Source: Saprospiraceae bacterium UBA6168
GTDB lineage: Bacteria > Bacteroidota > Bacteroidia > Chitinophagales > Saprospiraceae
Assembly: GCA_002435785.1 (NCBI GenBank)
Contig: DIUC01000033.1
Span: forward strand, 109,303 to 173,302
Direction of reading: 5' to 3'
DNA: 64,000 bases
The translations under genes were made by a program, and so were the position numbers. Shown one piece after another: positions 25,041 through 36,500 of this stretch; the first letter of the stretch is position 1, and each line of letters starts with the position of its first letter. The notes below the pieces were generated by a model. The model was given only the letters and a program-made list of their open reading frames with translations. It made no database searches and was not told the origin of the DNA.

Positions 25041-28000
25041 ATGAAACCTCAGCTTACACTTGTAGCTTTATTCCTCTTTTTTGGCACACTTACCGCACAG
25101 GTAAAGTTCAAAGTCAAACTACTTTCCGACAACCAGACTTATCAGGTCAACTTTAAGCCTGATACCGACTGGGCCAATCCACTTAGCACCACTACTGCGG
25201 GGCAAGTCACCATGCGGGTGCCTGTTGGCGGCTTTGCACCTGGGCCTGTCACCAATATCAAAGGTGTCTGGAAACTGATAAACACCGTAGCTTCTCCCGT
25301 GGAGGCGCCGGGTTTTGTTTATTATATCTATGGCTTGGACGCACCTATAGTTGGCAGCCAAATCACCTATACCAAAGGTGTGGAGATTCCAATGTTCAGT
25401 TACAAGAACAACGGGAACTGCACAGGGCCGGTGGAAATCATCAACAACACAACCGACCCGTTCCTGGAGCCTAACTCCCAGAACCTTGGCATCAAAAACT
25501 ACCTCACCGTACTTGGTGCAGGTCAGGGCGTGAATGCCTACACTGGAAATTATACCACCTTCGATGCCGATTGCACGCCCATCAGCAATTGTGGAATTGA
25601 GGTGTTTGATGTTGCGCTCATCTCTCCATCTGCTTGCGGTATCGCAGATGGCAGCATCACGATTGATGCAGTGAACAGCAATGGGTTTCCCATGCAATAT
25701 TCCATCACCTACGGTACGCCACAGGTCATTTGGCAGAATACTCCCGTTTTCTCCAACCTTGCCGCAGGCAATACTTTTTACGTAGCGGTAAGGGATATAC
25801 TCGGCATCTGTATCGTGGAGGTCGGGCAGTTTCACCTGCAAGGGCCGCTCGCAGCCATCGTACAAAGCGTGAACCTGAACAACCCAGATTGTGGTGGAAC
25901 GAATGGCAGCATCACCATCAATGCCATCAGTGCCAATGGTGGTACGCTAAACTATTCCATGACCCCCAATGGGCCGTGGCAATTGTCCAGTACCTTCAAT
26001 GGCCTTGCCGAAGGCACCTACACTTTCTATGTCCGGGACATCACCAACAACTGCCAAAACTTGGTAGGCACCTACACCCTCATTGGCTGTGTGCCGCCGA
26101 GCTGCATACTGACGTATGATTTGAACGACCTTGGCAACGGAAAATACGAGGTCACTTTGATAACGGACACCACTTGGAACCAACCTTTGAACACGACTTC
26201 AAACCTTCAGGTCACCTTGAAAGTACCAACAGGTGGGTTCGTCGCCTCCAACGTAACAGACCAGACGCCGGGCGTAAACTTTGCGGTAAGCGAGGTTGTC
26301 ACTGCCCCAATCGAAGACCCTGCATACGACTACATAACCATCAGCCTTCAAAGCCCGACCACCCTCTTGCCGTATGTGGATGGCAACACGGTGCACCTAT
26401 TTACTTTTGACAATACAGGTACTTGCACGGGCGACAGCATCCGGTTCATGCTCGAAGATGACCCGTTCACTGCGCCAAATAGCCAAAACAGTACCGCTGG
26501 CCAGTACATCTCCGTGCTGGGCTATGGGGCGCCCGATGCGCCGATTTGCCTCGCAAAGAATGCTGTCATCTGCGATGCTGTGCCGCCGCCAGCACCGATT
26601 TGCTTGATTACTTACGAAATTGAGGAACTGCCGGGCGACATTATCCAAGTGTCTATTATCTCCGATACGACTTGGACTGGTGTTTTCAGCCAAACTAGTT
26701 CTGCGCAGGTCGTGGTGAAAGTGCCCACCGGAGGTTTTCAGATCGGCAGCTTGACCAGCTTGGAGGGCGACTGGGCAATTGGCGGCATTGACGTAGCGCC
26801 AGTGGAAGAACCCACCAGCGATTATATCTCGTTCCAGCTTTCAAATCCAACCGCCCTGAATGTTTACCAAAAAGGGGTAAAAACGCCCATTTTCTCTTTC
26901 AAAAACGATGGCATCTGTCAGGGTGGGCAAGTTGTTTTGATGCCAGACAACGACCCGTTCTTGCCACCAAATAGCTTGAACTCAAACGTCAACCAGTACA
27001 TCGCACCGTTGGGGTCGCAGGGTGAGCCAATCGCCATTTGCCTCTCCAACCTGCCTGCCGATGACTGCACCAATGACCCTTGTGCCTCGCTCGCTCCCAG
27101 CTTTACCGCACCGGATGCCTGCGAAGACACACCAATTGCTTTCGCAAACACAACTTTTTCTAACGAAACCGTGACTTCCTGGAGTTGGGACTTTGGAGAC
27201 AATAGTGCACTGGTCACCAGCCAATCTCCTTCTCACACGTATTCTTCCTCCGGGAATTTTGAGGTTTCATTGACGGTGACGACCCAGAGCGGTTGCAACG
27301 CAACTTTCATGGATTTCGTCACCGTTTTTCCGTCGCCCGGCGATGCGCCCGTCAGCAGCTTCAACATCTGCGATGGCCTGGCCGTGACGCTGGAAACACC
27401 AGACAACATCACCTCCGCCGTTTGGTCGCCACTTACGGGCCTTGATGTCACCGACCCGTTCAACCCTGTGGCTTCGCCCAACATCACGACGGTTTACACA
27501 CTCACGGCCACAAATGCTTTTGGCTGTGTGAACACCAGCCAAGTAACCGTCAACATCATCAACAAACCTATCCTGAACAACGTGGTTGTCACGCCAATTT
27601 CCGATTGCAACAAGGCGGACGCAACCATCCAAATCAGTGCAGTGGGGGTTGGTGGCCTCGAATATGGATTAGACAACGGCAACGGGACTATCTGGCAAAG
27701 CGGTAGCTCCTTCACCAACCTGCCTGCTGGCACTTACCATGTTTTTGTGAGGAATGCAGGCGGCGCTTGCCCGGTAGCATACAACAACAACCCAATCGTG
27801 ATAGCGGCCCCGGTAGCTCCGGCGATAGTAGGCGTAGCCGCCGCTCAACCTAACGGCTGCACGGACGATGGTTCCATCGTCATCACCGCCACCGGGGGCA
27901 CTGCTCCCTTGCAATACAGCATCGGTAGCGGGTTCCAAACCAGCAACACGTTCAGCGGCCTTGGCGCAGGCACCTACAACATCGTGGTGACCAATGCCGA

Positions 28001-31000
28001 TGGCACCTGTGCAACCACGGACAGTCCCGTTGTTTTCACACAACCTGTGCCGCCGACCATCGTGGCGCCCATTGCCAATCAAAACATTTGCGTAGGGGCC
28101 AGCACCAATATTTCGGTGCAACTCAGCGCCAATATTGCCAGCTACAACATCACCGGTACAGGTGTGCATTCCGGCGAAGCCGTGAACGGCAACACGCTGA
28201 CTTTTGTGGCAACTGCCAATGCACTCGGTGCGACCAGCTATAACATCACCCTCATTGATGCAAATGGTTGCTCCGCAACGAACTCCTTCAACTTGACGGG
28301 CGTGGCAGTGCCAACTTCTTCCTTTACCGTGTCGCCAGTGATTTGTACCAATGGCAATGTGGTGCTGAATTTCACGGGCAGTGCCAACCTAAATGCCCAA
28401 CTCAACTGGGCACTTGCTGGTGGCCAAATCGTGAGTGCCAGCACGCAGAGCAGCAATGCTCCCGCCAATGCCACGATGGTGGTCACTTGGGCAACGCCCG
28501 GAACAAAGACCATTACCTTGTCCGTGGACAATGGCGGCTGCATCGTCACCTCCATGCAGACCATCACGGTGGCGGATTTTAACCCCGGTGCTACATTCAC
28601 CGTCACCAACGCCACTTGCGGGTTGAACAATGGTGCCATCAACCTTAGCACTGGCGGCACTGGCTACAATTATGTTTGGAGCAACCAAAGCACATCTGAA
28701 GATATTGCCAATATCCCTGCTGGCACCTATACGGTGTCCATTTCAGAGACCAGTTCTCAGTGCCAATCCACTGCCTCCGTCGCAGTGGCAGGCTCACCTG
28801 CCATCAACATCGGCAACGTATCCATCGTACCTGCTACGAGCTGCGCTGGCGCAAATGGGGACGGTAGCGTGACGGTATCTGTATCGGGTGGCACAGCGCC
28901 ATACACCTACTCGCTCACGGGCCAAAACCTTATCACCACCAGCCTTACCAGCGTCACGTTCAACAACTTGGCTGCCGGTGCATTTACCCTAAACATTGGG
29001 GACGCAGTAGGCTGCAGCAGGACACAAACGGTAACGGTAACAGCCATTGCCAGCCAACTGAGCGTGAACGTAACAGCAGTGGATGCTGGCTGTACCACCG
29101 ACAATGGCAGCATCACGGCGATAGTAAGCGGTGGCCAATCACCTTATACTTACAGCCTTTACGAAAACAACCAACCAAGCGGACAAGGGCTTCCAGTCAA
29201 CGGCTCCATCGTCACATTGAACGGCCTTGCGCCGGGCACGTATCTGGTGGTTTATGAGGATGCATCGGGCTGTGTGGCAGCAGGTGCGGGCGTAGTGGTC
29301 AGGACAGCGGGTGTGTTCCCAGCTACTGCCACCATAACGCCATCAAGCTGTGGTTCCAACAATGGGGCCATCAACCTGAACGGCGTGCCCAACGGCGCTA
29401 CCCTTGCCTGGAGCAATGCTGGCAGCGGAAACCAGTTGACTGGCCTAAGTGCAGGCATTTACACTGCCACGATTACGGAGTCAAATGGTTGTACGTCCAC
29501 GCAGTCGTTCGCTGTTTCGACCGCAGGCGGGCAAACGGTGGCCCTTGGCTCAATAATCAATGCGAGCTGTGGCCTTGCCAACGGTGGTGTCACTTTCACC
29601 GTCACGGGCGGCAACCAATACAGTTACCAACTGCTTGGAGCCAATGGTATCAATGGTTTTGGCACACCAGACAATCCAACGCCAATTGCCAATATTGCCG
29701 AAGGCGCTTATGTGCTAGAGATAACCGACTTGTTGCAACCTGCTTGCAAGGTTTACCAAGTAGTATCGGTGCCGGGTGGCGATGCTTTGACCACCAACTC
29801 GACGGTGCAATTGTCCACCGGTTGTGGCAATTACAATGGCAGCATTTGCATTCAAATCACGGGTGGCCAAGCACCATTCACAATAGTCGCTTCGGCTGGA
29901 AGTGTACAACCCGGCATTGCCCCCAATTTGTTCTGCGTAAACGGGCTTTACGAGGGCCTCGTCACCGTGACCGTCACCGACGACAGTGGCTGTGAAAAGA
30001 TTTTCACCCATGACATGGGCGATTTCGTCGAGCCACAAATCACGGTGGACAGCATTGCCATCACGAATGCCATTTGTCCAGGTGGGGCAGGTTCTATCGT
30101 GTCCTTGTCCGCTTCTCAATACATGATTTTCAATAGCGCCAACTCCTTCATGGGAACTACGCCGTGGACCGGAGCGCTTGCTGGCACTTACAAATTGACG
30201 CTGACGCAAAATGGCTGCGTGGATTCCCTGACGAATGTGGTTGTTACCGCCCCAGCAGATTGGGCTGTTGTCTCGACCATCATTCCACAGGAATGCAGCA
30301 CGTTGGGTACTATTTCATTGGCCATCTCCGGTGCAACCGCTCCTTATACCATCAACTGGAACAGTGGTGGCAATGCAACGACCATCTCCAATTTGTTGGC
30401 TGGTGGCTATACGGCGACCATTACGGATGCCAGTGGTTGTACGAAAGTGGTGGAATACCTGCTGGGTTTCAATTGTGCAGACCCATGCCAAGGGGAGAGC
30501 CTTTTCTACATTGATACCCTATTCGTTCAGTTGAACGCTGCGCTTACGGAGGTTTGCCTGCCGACGGAGGAGACCAACTTGCAGGGCTTTACGCTACTGC
30601 TGAACAATCAGGTTTACCAACGTAGCATCGGGGATTGCGGAGCTACTACCAATTTCTACGATGGGTTCGATGTGTTGCCGACGCCTGGCCCCTACTCCTT
30701 GGTGGAATGGACCTATGGAGGTAGTATAGAGCAAAATTTCCAGTTCCAAGACTTTGAAGGGTTGGTGGTGAGGATGAACAGCCTCGACCCATTCGGCAAC
30801 TGGGTAATAAATGGCGGTACGATTTTCGGTGGCGTGGCAGGTGTGGGCTACGGCATCATGCGGATACGGCACCTCCCAAGTGGGTCCTCACTGGATTTGC
30901 AGCCGAGCAAACTGACCGTGCCAAGCCCGACCATCTTGCTGGACAACCACAGCCAAGTTCAAACGCTGGTGGCCATTAGTCCGACTGGTTGCATTGACAC

Positions 31001-31571
31001 CTTGTACATCAATCTGCAACTTCCTAACCAGCCTACCCAAGATACTATGGTGGTGACGGTGATGGAGGGCCAGACGGTCACAGTATGTATCCCGGTTGAT
31101 GAATTGGTTGGCAGCATCGAATTTCTCACCAACGAGTGCATTTCGTTTACCAACAATGCCCAAATAAATTCCACTGGCAACACTTGTGTGGAGGTAGTAG
31201 GCTTGGACCAGGGTCCTGACCAGGCTTGTATCGTGATTTGCGACAACCTTGGCATCTGCGATACGACCATCCTGCTCATCAGTGTATTGGACGGCAGCAC
31301 GACCATTGAGGTTTACACGGGTTTCAGTCCGAATGATGATGGTGTCAACGATGTTTTCAAAATCAAGAACATTGAACAGTATCCAAACAACGAGCTGAAA
31401 ATCTACAACCGCTGGGGCAAAAGCGTCTATTCCACAAAGGGATACCGCAATGGCTGGAACGGTGAGTACCGCAATACCAAACTGCCCGATGGCTCTTATT
31501 TCTACTTCCTGAACGTGGAAGTGGATGGAGTGATGAAGGAATACACTGGGTTTGTGGAGCTTAGGAGATAA
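25041..31571 (+). CDS. Giant T9SS-secreted adhesin-like protein, 2176 aa
   Basis: The largest gene in the window. The signal peptide is residues 1-19 (GTLTAQ). The approximately 160-aa beta module seen in the 690-aa protein occurs three times, starting near residues 22, 354 and 519, each ending with DPF..PNSQN and a Y[IL][ST]VLG-type segment. A PKD domain (WSWDFGDNSALVTSQSPSHTY) spans about 685-765. Some ten or more SprB-like repeats follow (about 850-1800), recognised by C...NG[AS]I and GG..PYTYS words. A unique region (about 1805-2085) comes next, then the type B T9SS C-terminal domain (YTGFSPNDDGVNDVFKI, LKIYNRWGKSVY, GYRNGWNGEYRNTKLPDGSYFY). It is likely a surface filament for attachment or gliding. 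A terminator follows. Confidence 0.9.
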   Translation: MKPQLTLVALFLFFGTLTAQVKFKVKLLSDNQTYQVNFKPDTDWANPLSTTTAGQVTMRVPVGGFAPGPVTNIKGVWKLINTVASPVEAPGFVYYIYGLDAPIVGSQITYTKGVEIPMFSYKNNGNCTGPVEIINNTTDPFLEPNSQNLGIKNYLTVLGAGQGVNAYTGNYTTFDADCTPISNCGIEVFDVALISPSACGIADGSITIDAVNSNGFPMQYSITYGTPQVIWQNTPVFSNLAAGNTFYVAVRDILGICIVEVGQFHLQGPLAAIVQSVNLNNPDCGGTNGSITINAISANGGTLNYSMTPNGPWQLSSTFNGLAEGTYTFYVRDITNNCQNLVGTYTLIGCVPPSCILTYDLNDLGNGKYEVTLITDTTWNQPLNTTSNLQVTLKVPTGGFVASNVTDQTPGVNFAVSEVVTAPIEDPAYDYITISLQSPTTLLPYVDGNTVHLFTFDNTGTCTGDSIRFMLEDDPFTAPNSQNSTAGQYISVLGYGAPDAPICLAKNAVICDAVPPPAPICLITYEIEELPGDIIQVSIISDTTWTGVFSQTSSAQVVVKVPTGGFQIGSLTSLEGDWAIGGIDVAPVEEPTSDYISFQLSNPTALNVYQKGVKTPIFSFKNDGICQGGQVVLMPDNDPFLPPNSLNSNVNQYIAPLGSQGEPIAICLSNLPADDCTNDPCASLAPSFTAPDACEDTPIAFANTTFSNETVTSWSWDFGDNSALVTSQSPSHTYSSSGNFEVSLTVTTQSGCNATFMDFVTVFPSPGDAPVSSFNICDGLAVTLETPDNITSAVWSPLTGLDVTDPFNPVASPNITTVYTLTATNAFGCVNTSQVTVNIINKPILNNVVVTPISDCNKADATIQISAVGVGGLEYGLDNGNGTIWQSGSSFTNLPAGTYHVFVRNAGGACPVAYNNNPIVIAAPVAPAIVGVAAAQPNGCTDDGSIVITATGGTAPLQYSIGSGFQTSNTFSGLGAGTYNIVVTNADGTCATTDSPVVFTQPVPPTIVAPIANQNICVGASTNISVQLSANIASYNITGTGVHSGEAVNGNTLTFVATANALGATSYNITLIDANGCSATNSFNLTGVAVPTSSFTVSPVICTNGNVVLNFTGSANLNAQLNWALAGGQIVSASTQSSNAPANATMVVTWATPGTKTITLSVDNGGCIVTSMQTITVADFNPGATFTVTNATCGLNNGAINLSTGGTGYNYVWSNQSTSEDIANIPAGTYTVSISETSSQCQSTASVAVAGSPAINIGNVSIVPATSCAGANGDGSVTVSVSGGTAPYTYSLTGQNLITTSLTSVTFNNLAAGAFTLNIGDAVGCSRTQTVTVTAIASQLSVNVTAVDAGCTTDNGSITAIVSGGQSPYTYSLYENNQPSGQGLPVNGSIVTLNGLAPGTYLVVYEDASGCVAAGAGVVVRTAGVFPATATITPSSCGSNNGAINLNGVPNGATLAWSNAGSGNQLTGLSAGIYTATITESNGCTSTQSFAVSTAGGQTVALGSIINASCGLANGGVTFTVTGGNQYSYQLLGANGINGFGTPDNPTPIANIAEGAYVLEITDLLQPACKVYQVVSVPGGDALTTNSTVQLSTGCGNYNGSICIQITGGQAPFTIVASAGSVQPGIAPNLFCVNGLYEGLVTVTVTDDSGCEKIFTHDMGDFVEPQITVDSIAITNAICPGGAGSIVSLSASQYMIFNSANSFMGTTPWTGALAGTYKLTLTQNGCVDSLTNVVVTAPADWAVVSTIIPQECSTLGTISLAISGATAPYTINWNSGGNATTISNLLAGGYTATITDASGCTKVVEYLLGFNCADPCQGESLFYIDTLFVQLNAALTEVCLPTEETNLQGFTLLLNNQVYQRSIGDCGATTNFYDGFDVLPTPGPYSLVEWTYGGSIEQNFQFQDFEGLVVRMNSLDPFGNWVINGGTIFGGVAGVGYGIMRIRHLPSGSSLDLQPSKLTVPSPTILLDNHSQVQTLVAISPTGCIDTLYINLQLPNQPTQDTMVVTVMEGQTVTVCIPVDELVGSIEFLTNECISFTNNAQINSTGNTCVEVVGLDQGPDQACIVICDNLGICDTTILLISVLDGSTTIEVYTGFSPNDDGVNDVFKIKNIEQYPNNELKIYNRWGKSVYSTKGYRNGWNGEYRNTKLPDGSYFYFLNVEVDGVMKEYTGFVELRR

Positions 31572-31620
31572 AAATAGTACGACAACATCCAAACAAATAA
31601 TTAATTACCACACACCCAAA

Positions 31621-31666
31621 AACAACAGGGCTGCAAAGCGGAAACGCTTGCAGCCCTTGTTGTTTT
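31621..31666 (+). terminator. Terminator after the giant adhesin gene
   Basis: Two roughly 20-nt arms (31621-31640 and 31645-31664), complementary apart from one bulge on each side, with a GAAA loop and a short T-run. The arms are AACAACAGGGCTGCAAAGCG-like. Confidence 0.88.
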
Positions 31667-31761
31667 TGGTCGCCCAATTTTATTGGGCTGACCCAATATC
31701 AAAAGGCATAGAACCCCAAAATATCCAATTGTTCCGGTCAGCCCAATAAATTGGGCGACCA
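31667..31761. repeat. Second copy of the GCCCAAT palindromic element
   Basis: Left arm 31667-31693 and right arm 31736-31761 pair with one extra T in the left arm. The core word CGCCCAATTTATTGGGCTG is shared with the element at 14568-14632, but the 42-nt interior differs completely. It follows the giant adhesin terminator. Confidence 0.9.
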
Positions 31762-31767
31762 CATTAA

Positions 31768-33453
31768 TCAAAATCTTGCGGTAATGCCTCCCAGCACGTT
31801 TATTCCGTAGGTTGGGTAATAAATCCACCGTTGGCGCTTGTTGTTCAGCAGGTTGTTCACTTCCAGGAACGCCCCGAACTTCTTTACGAACCAGTATTCC
31901 GCTCCCAAGCTCACATCGTAAAGTGCATTAAGTTCGGTCCAGCGGTTGACGCCACCTTGGCCGTTGGCCGTGACACCATCTTGGAGGTTCAACTGTGCCT
32001 TAGCCCTTAGCTTATTGTCAGTTGTAGTGTAAACGGCCATGAAATTGGCGTCCAAAGCGGGTAAGTGCCAAGCCTGCCGCTCATCGTTAGTATCATAAAT
32101 ATTTTGGCTCAAAGTGCCCGTAAATGCCAAGTTCTTCAAGACAGTGGCCTTTAAGGATGCACGGATGTTGATAATGTTAACATCATCATATCGAATATCA
32201 AATTGGTGGATTAGGTCGAACTCATCTCCAACATTTTCAGGATATCGGAAATAAAAAAGAGCGAGATCGTTGGTCGGTTTATAGCCACCCTGAATCATGT
32301 ACTCAAATACCTTGAGGTTGCCCTTCAAGCCAGCAAAAAGGTGGAAGAATTTTGTGTTGCGGAGCGAGCCTGCTGGCAATTGTGTGTTGATATAAGGGTT
32401 GTAGGTCACCAAGGAGCGGAAGTTGTTTTTCTCCAAACCACCATCCAATCCGGTGAAGAAAGCCAGCGAGTTGCCGGTCAGGTTCACCACTACCTCCAAA
32501 TCGGGGAAGGGCAGGTACTCATCATCATGCGAAACCAAGCTGGCACCCGCCTTGATTTTGATGGCGCTGCCGTGGAAGGTGAAGGAGGGGGTGAGCCAGT
32601 AGTTGTGCAAGGACTGGGAAACCCCAGCAGCCTTAAAGTTGGTGAAATCGGTGCGCAGGCCGATGTCGAAGGAGTGCTTGCCTCGAATCCACTTCGTGGC
32701 ATTCAGCTTGAGGTCAAAACCCGTCTCATTGGCTGCAAAGTCATCCCCCATCGCATAAAAATCGAAGCCACCGGAGTAATTGAAATCACCTGCGTTTTGC
32801 ACACCGTTGAAGATTTTGGCACCGAGGTCAAATATGCCGAAAGTTTGCTTCACGTTTTCCTTGTCAACCCCATCAAACCCGGAAAAACGGTTGGCGCTGT
32901 ACCCATAATAGCTAACCCGATTGGAGGTATAGCCCATGTTGCCGCTCACGGCGTAGCCTTCATCGAAGTAGTAGGTGGCTTTGCCTGCTGCCTTGGTTAA
33001 CCCAAAGGCTTGGTTTTCAATCTGCTTGTCCGAGAAGTCGGCTTGGTGGTGGAATATGTTCAACCCAACATCCAATGCCGATTTTTCACCAATCTTTTTT
33101 AGTGTGTTGAAAGCGCCGTCGCCGTAGATGGACTTCGGAACCCCACCGCCCAGCTTGAAATAAGCCTTGTAGGCATCAGCGATTTCCTCGTCCGATTTGT
33201 AGGTCACCGGCTTGATGCGTGGGGCAGGGTAGTCCACTTTCAGGTTTTTTAATGGCACGTCATAGGTTTGCCGAGAAATGGCTGTGTCAACAGGCGGCAG
33301 CTCTGGCAGCACTGCCACCTTCTCGCTCTCGGCCAATTGTGCCTCGAAAATCTTGATTACCTCCACCTCTTCGCTGGGGAGTCCCGGCTGTGCCCATGCT
33401 GCTGTTGTCATGGTGGTGAGCAAAAAAAGGAAAATGATTCTTTCGTATTTCAT
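31768..33453 (-). CDS. Outer-membrane beta-barrel protein (TonB-receptor-like barrel)
   Basis: A 561-aa precursor with a signal peptide ending TTAAWAQ. After an N-terminal proline-rich spacer (residues about 35-90, with LKNLKVDYPAPRIKPVTY), the rest is alternating amphipathic strands with many aromatic residues. It ends in a C-terminal phenylalanine (NVLGGITARF), the pattern of an outer-membrane barrel. No TonB box or plug domain is evident, so it is not a standard TonB-dependent receptor; the last strands (YWFVKKFGAFLEVNNLLNNKRQRW) do resemble that superfamily. It is 63 bp downstream of the 1033-aa TPR gene in the same orientation, so the two are probably an operon and may form one envelope complex. 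Confidence 0.8.
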   Translation of the reverse strand: MKYERIIFLFLLTTMTTAAWAQPGLPSEEVEVIKIFEAQLAESEKVAVLPELPPVDTAISRQTYDVPLKNLKVDYPAPRIKPVTYKSDEEIADAYKAYFKLGGGVPKSIYGDGAFNTLKKIGEKSALDVGLNIFHHQADFSDKQIENQAFGLTKAAGKATYYFDEGYAVSGNMGYTSNRVSYYGYSANRFSGFDGVDKENVKQTFGIFDLGAKIFNGVQNAGDFNYSGGFDFYAMGDDFAANETGFDLKLNATKWIRGKHSFDIGLRTDFTNFKAAGVSQSLHNYWLTPSFTFHGSAIKIKAGASLVSHDDEYLPFPDLEVVVNLTGNSLAFFTGLDGGLEKNNFRSLVTYNPYINTQLPAGSLRNTKFFHLFAGLKGNLKVFEYMIQGGYKPTNDLALFYFRYPENVGDEFDLIHQFDIRYDDVNIINIRASLKATVLKNLAFTGTLSQNIYDTNDERQAWHLPALDANFMAVYTTTDNKLRAKAQLNLQDGVTANGQGGVNRWTELNALYDVSLGAEYWFVKKFGAFLEVNNLLNNKRQRWIYYPTYGINVLGGITARF

Positions 33454-33516
33454 TGTTGTTGATTGTTGGATTGAAAAGGTTTGATGTTTCCTGCTGGCTT
33501 TTCAAAAGCCAATCCC

Positions 33517-36500
33517 TTAATTTCCATCATCCATGAATTTGTTACTTCTGTCCAGGCGATTAGACCCTGTCTTGTTCAATGCGTCCAATTTTTTCTTGGC
33601 CGTCGGGATGATGTCGTCCGTTTTGTTTTCGTAGTTGTCAATCAATGCCTCCAGTACCGTGCGGGCGCTGAAGAGGTCGTCTTGCTCCGCAAAAATATCG
33701 GAGAGGAGCAGGAGGCTCTTGCCTACCCAGTAGGGGTAGTTGGAGTTGTCGTTGTTGTTGTCGAGGCAGCGTTTTTTTGCCTTTTCGAGGTCACGCTTCA
33801 GGTAGTGGATTTGGGCGACGAGGTAGCGGGCTTCCGCCGTTTGTTCGTTGTCGCTCATTTGCATCACCTTAATGAAGGATTGCATGGCACCGTCTATTTC
33901 CTTGCGGTCGAAGGCGATTTTTCCGAGGTAAAAATGCGCTTGTGCTGCCTGTGCATCGGTGGCAGCTGCATTGCTGGACACCTTCTTGGCGGCAGCCTGC
34001 ACGGCATTTACGTCGCCAAGCTTGTAGGCCGAGCGCATGGCACCGAGTTGCGCTTCAAATTTGTCTGACGCCGTAGTGGCAGCGGCCTCCCATTTTATGA
34101 AGTAGTCGTAAGCTTTTTTGAAGTCCTTGTCACCTTTGTAGGCAATATCGGCGGCCTTGCCGAGGGCATCCACGTAGTAGCGGTTGCCAGAGCCTTTGGA
34201 TATTACCCATTCGTAATCGCTCAGGGCCTTGTCATATTGCTTTAGCACGGCGAAGCTCTCCCCCCGGTGGTAATAGGCAAGGAGGATGTTCACGCCATTG
34301 GGGTACCTGCGGATATAATCTGTGTAGTCTGTGATGGCCCGCTCGTAATTGCCTTTTTCGTACGCCGATTCAGCGGCGGCAAAGGCATTTTCGTCTTTCT
34401 GGGAGTTGTCCAACTTGTAGCCGGGAATGGTTTCCAGAAAGGCATTGTAGCCCTCTGGGTCGCCAAGGTCCTTGATGTAGATTTCACGGAGTGCGGTCAG
34501 AGCAGCATCGGCTTCGTCTTTTTTTGGCTGGTGTGAAAACACTTGCTTATAGTAGTTGATGGCCGTTTGGAGGCTCCCAGTGTTGTAGGCTACAAGCCCA
34601 AGCCGGAGCAGTGAGTTGTTCACCAATTCTGAGTTCGGGTACTCGGCTACCAACCTTTTGAAGGCATCCGTGGCCTTGGACGACTGTTTGATGTCTTGAT
34701 AGGTCAAGCCCAATTGGAAGAGCGCATCATCCGCAAATTCGGAGGTTTTGTGCTTGTTAATGAGGTCTTCCAACGCAATGATTTTATCGGTGGTGTTGCC
34801 CCGCAGCCCCTCAATGATGGCTTTTTGGAAAAGGGCATATTGGAAGCCCGGGTACTTTGCAGTGACCGCCTCATCGTAAAATTTGATGGCTTCTTTGTAA
34901 TTGTTTTTCTTGAAAAGGCAATCGCCTGCCCGAAGCGTGGCATCACCAAGTACCCCATCTTTTACAGCTTTGTTCCTGATAGAAGTGCGGTTGCGCTTAA
35001 TGCCCGCCACAGCGTCCGTGAAATAACCCTGCGCAGTGGTGTAGTTGGCCCTTTTCAAGTAATTGTAGCCTTGGATGTAGTTGGCGGTGTGCACGGATGC
35101 CTCATCGGGGAGGGTTTTGATATTTTTTGCCAAAGCGATAAACTGGTTGAGGTAGTCAATGCTCTTGGTGTAGTCCTTGTTCTGGTACGCCAAATCGCCG
35201 AGCCAGTACAGTGCCAATGCCTTGGTTTCCGTATTGACTGAATTGGCAACGGACTTGTCGAGTAGGGTCTGTGCCTGCGCATTGCGGCCATCCTTGATGT
35301 GCTGCAAAGCCCTCAGGTAAAGCACCTGCTGGTAGGCTTCCTTGAGTTTTGTGGTCTTGTTGGGCATGCCCTCCAAAGTAGTGATGGCCTGGTCGTAATT
35401 GCGGGTATTGACGAAGATTTCGCTCATCAGCGTCTGTGCCTCGTTGTAGTTCCTTGAGCCAGGCTTTATCTCTTGGAGTGCAGCCAACGCCTCTTTGTCA
35501 TATCGCAGCTCATAGGATAGTTTGGCGTAGTTGATGAGTGCGTTCTGTTGGATGTCCTTGTCGAAGGCCATCTTGCTGGCGGCGTTGAAGGCGTTCCTGG
35601 CGCCCACTTTGTCCTTTAGGCGCAGCTTGCTGTCGCCGAGGTAGTACATGGCCATCTGGCCCAGCGGGGAGTTGACGCTGCTGAGTTGCTCAAAGTTCTT
35701 GGCAGCTTTGGCGTACTGTCCCACTTGGTATTGGGTGTAGGCGAGTTGGTAAAACTCCTCCTCCCGCATGGTGCCGGAGCTTTCGGAGAATTTTTCGAGG
35801 AACGGCAATGCCTTTTTGTAATCGCCCTTCTCAAAATAGGCTTGCCCGACCAATTGGTTGAGTTCCTTCAAATTGCGAAGGGTACGGTCATTGAGCTTCG
35901 GCTCGGCGTAGCTTATCAGCTCGTCGAAGTCGCGCTGCGCAAAATGGATTTGGGATATATAATAAGGTACGTGCGGCTTGTATTCTTTGGAGCGCTCCAC
36001 CAACCGGAAGGTCTTGATGGCCTCGGCGTATTGGTTGTTGAAGAACTTGCATAGTCCATAATAGTAGTTGGCAGGGTAAAAATATTCGCCTTGGATGTCC
36101 TTGATTTCCTTGAAATTGGCTTCTGCCTCTTTGAATTTTTTTTGTACAAAATAGGAGTAGCCAATCTTGAAATAAAGCTCCTGCCGCTGGGTTGAGTTGA
36201 GTTCCCGTGGGTTTATTTGTTTGTAAAACTCTACTGCCTTGTCGTATTTCTGGGCATTGTAGAAGTAGTTGGCTACTTCCAGTAGGGCTTGGCTGGCCAG
36301 TGGGTCTGGCTTGTACTTCCTGATGAAGTCGAGGATGAGTTTCTCGCCGTCCGGCTGCTCCAGCCTCACCGCCGATTTGGCGTAGCCAAGCTCTGACCGC
36401 ATCCTGAGTTGTTCCCACTCAGGCTCGTTTGGTGGTACCATTTGCTCCATGGCCGCTTTGTACTCGGTCATGGCATAGCCGTAAACGCCTTTTTGAAAAA

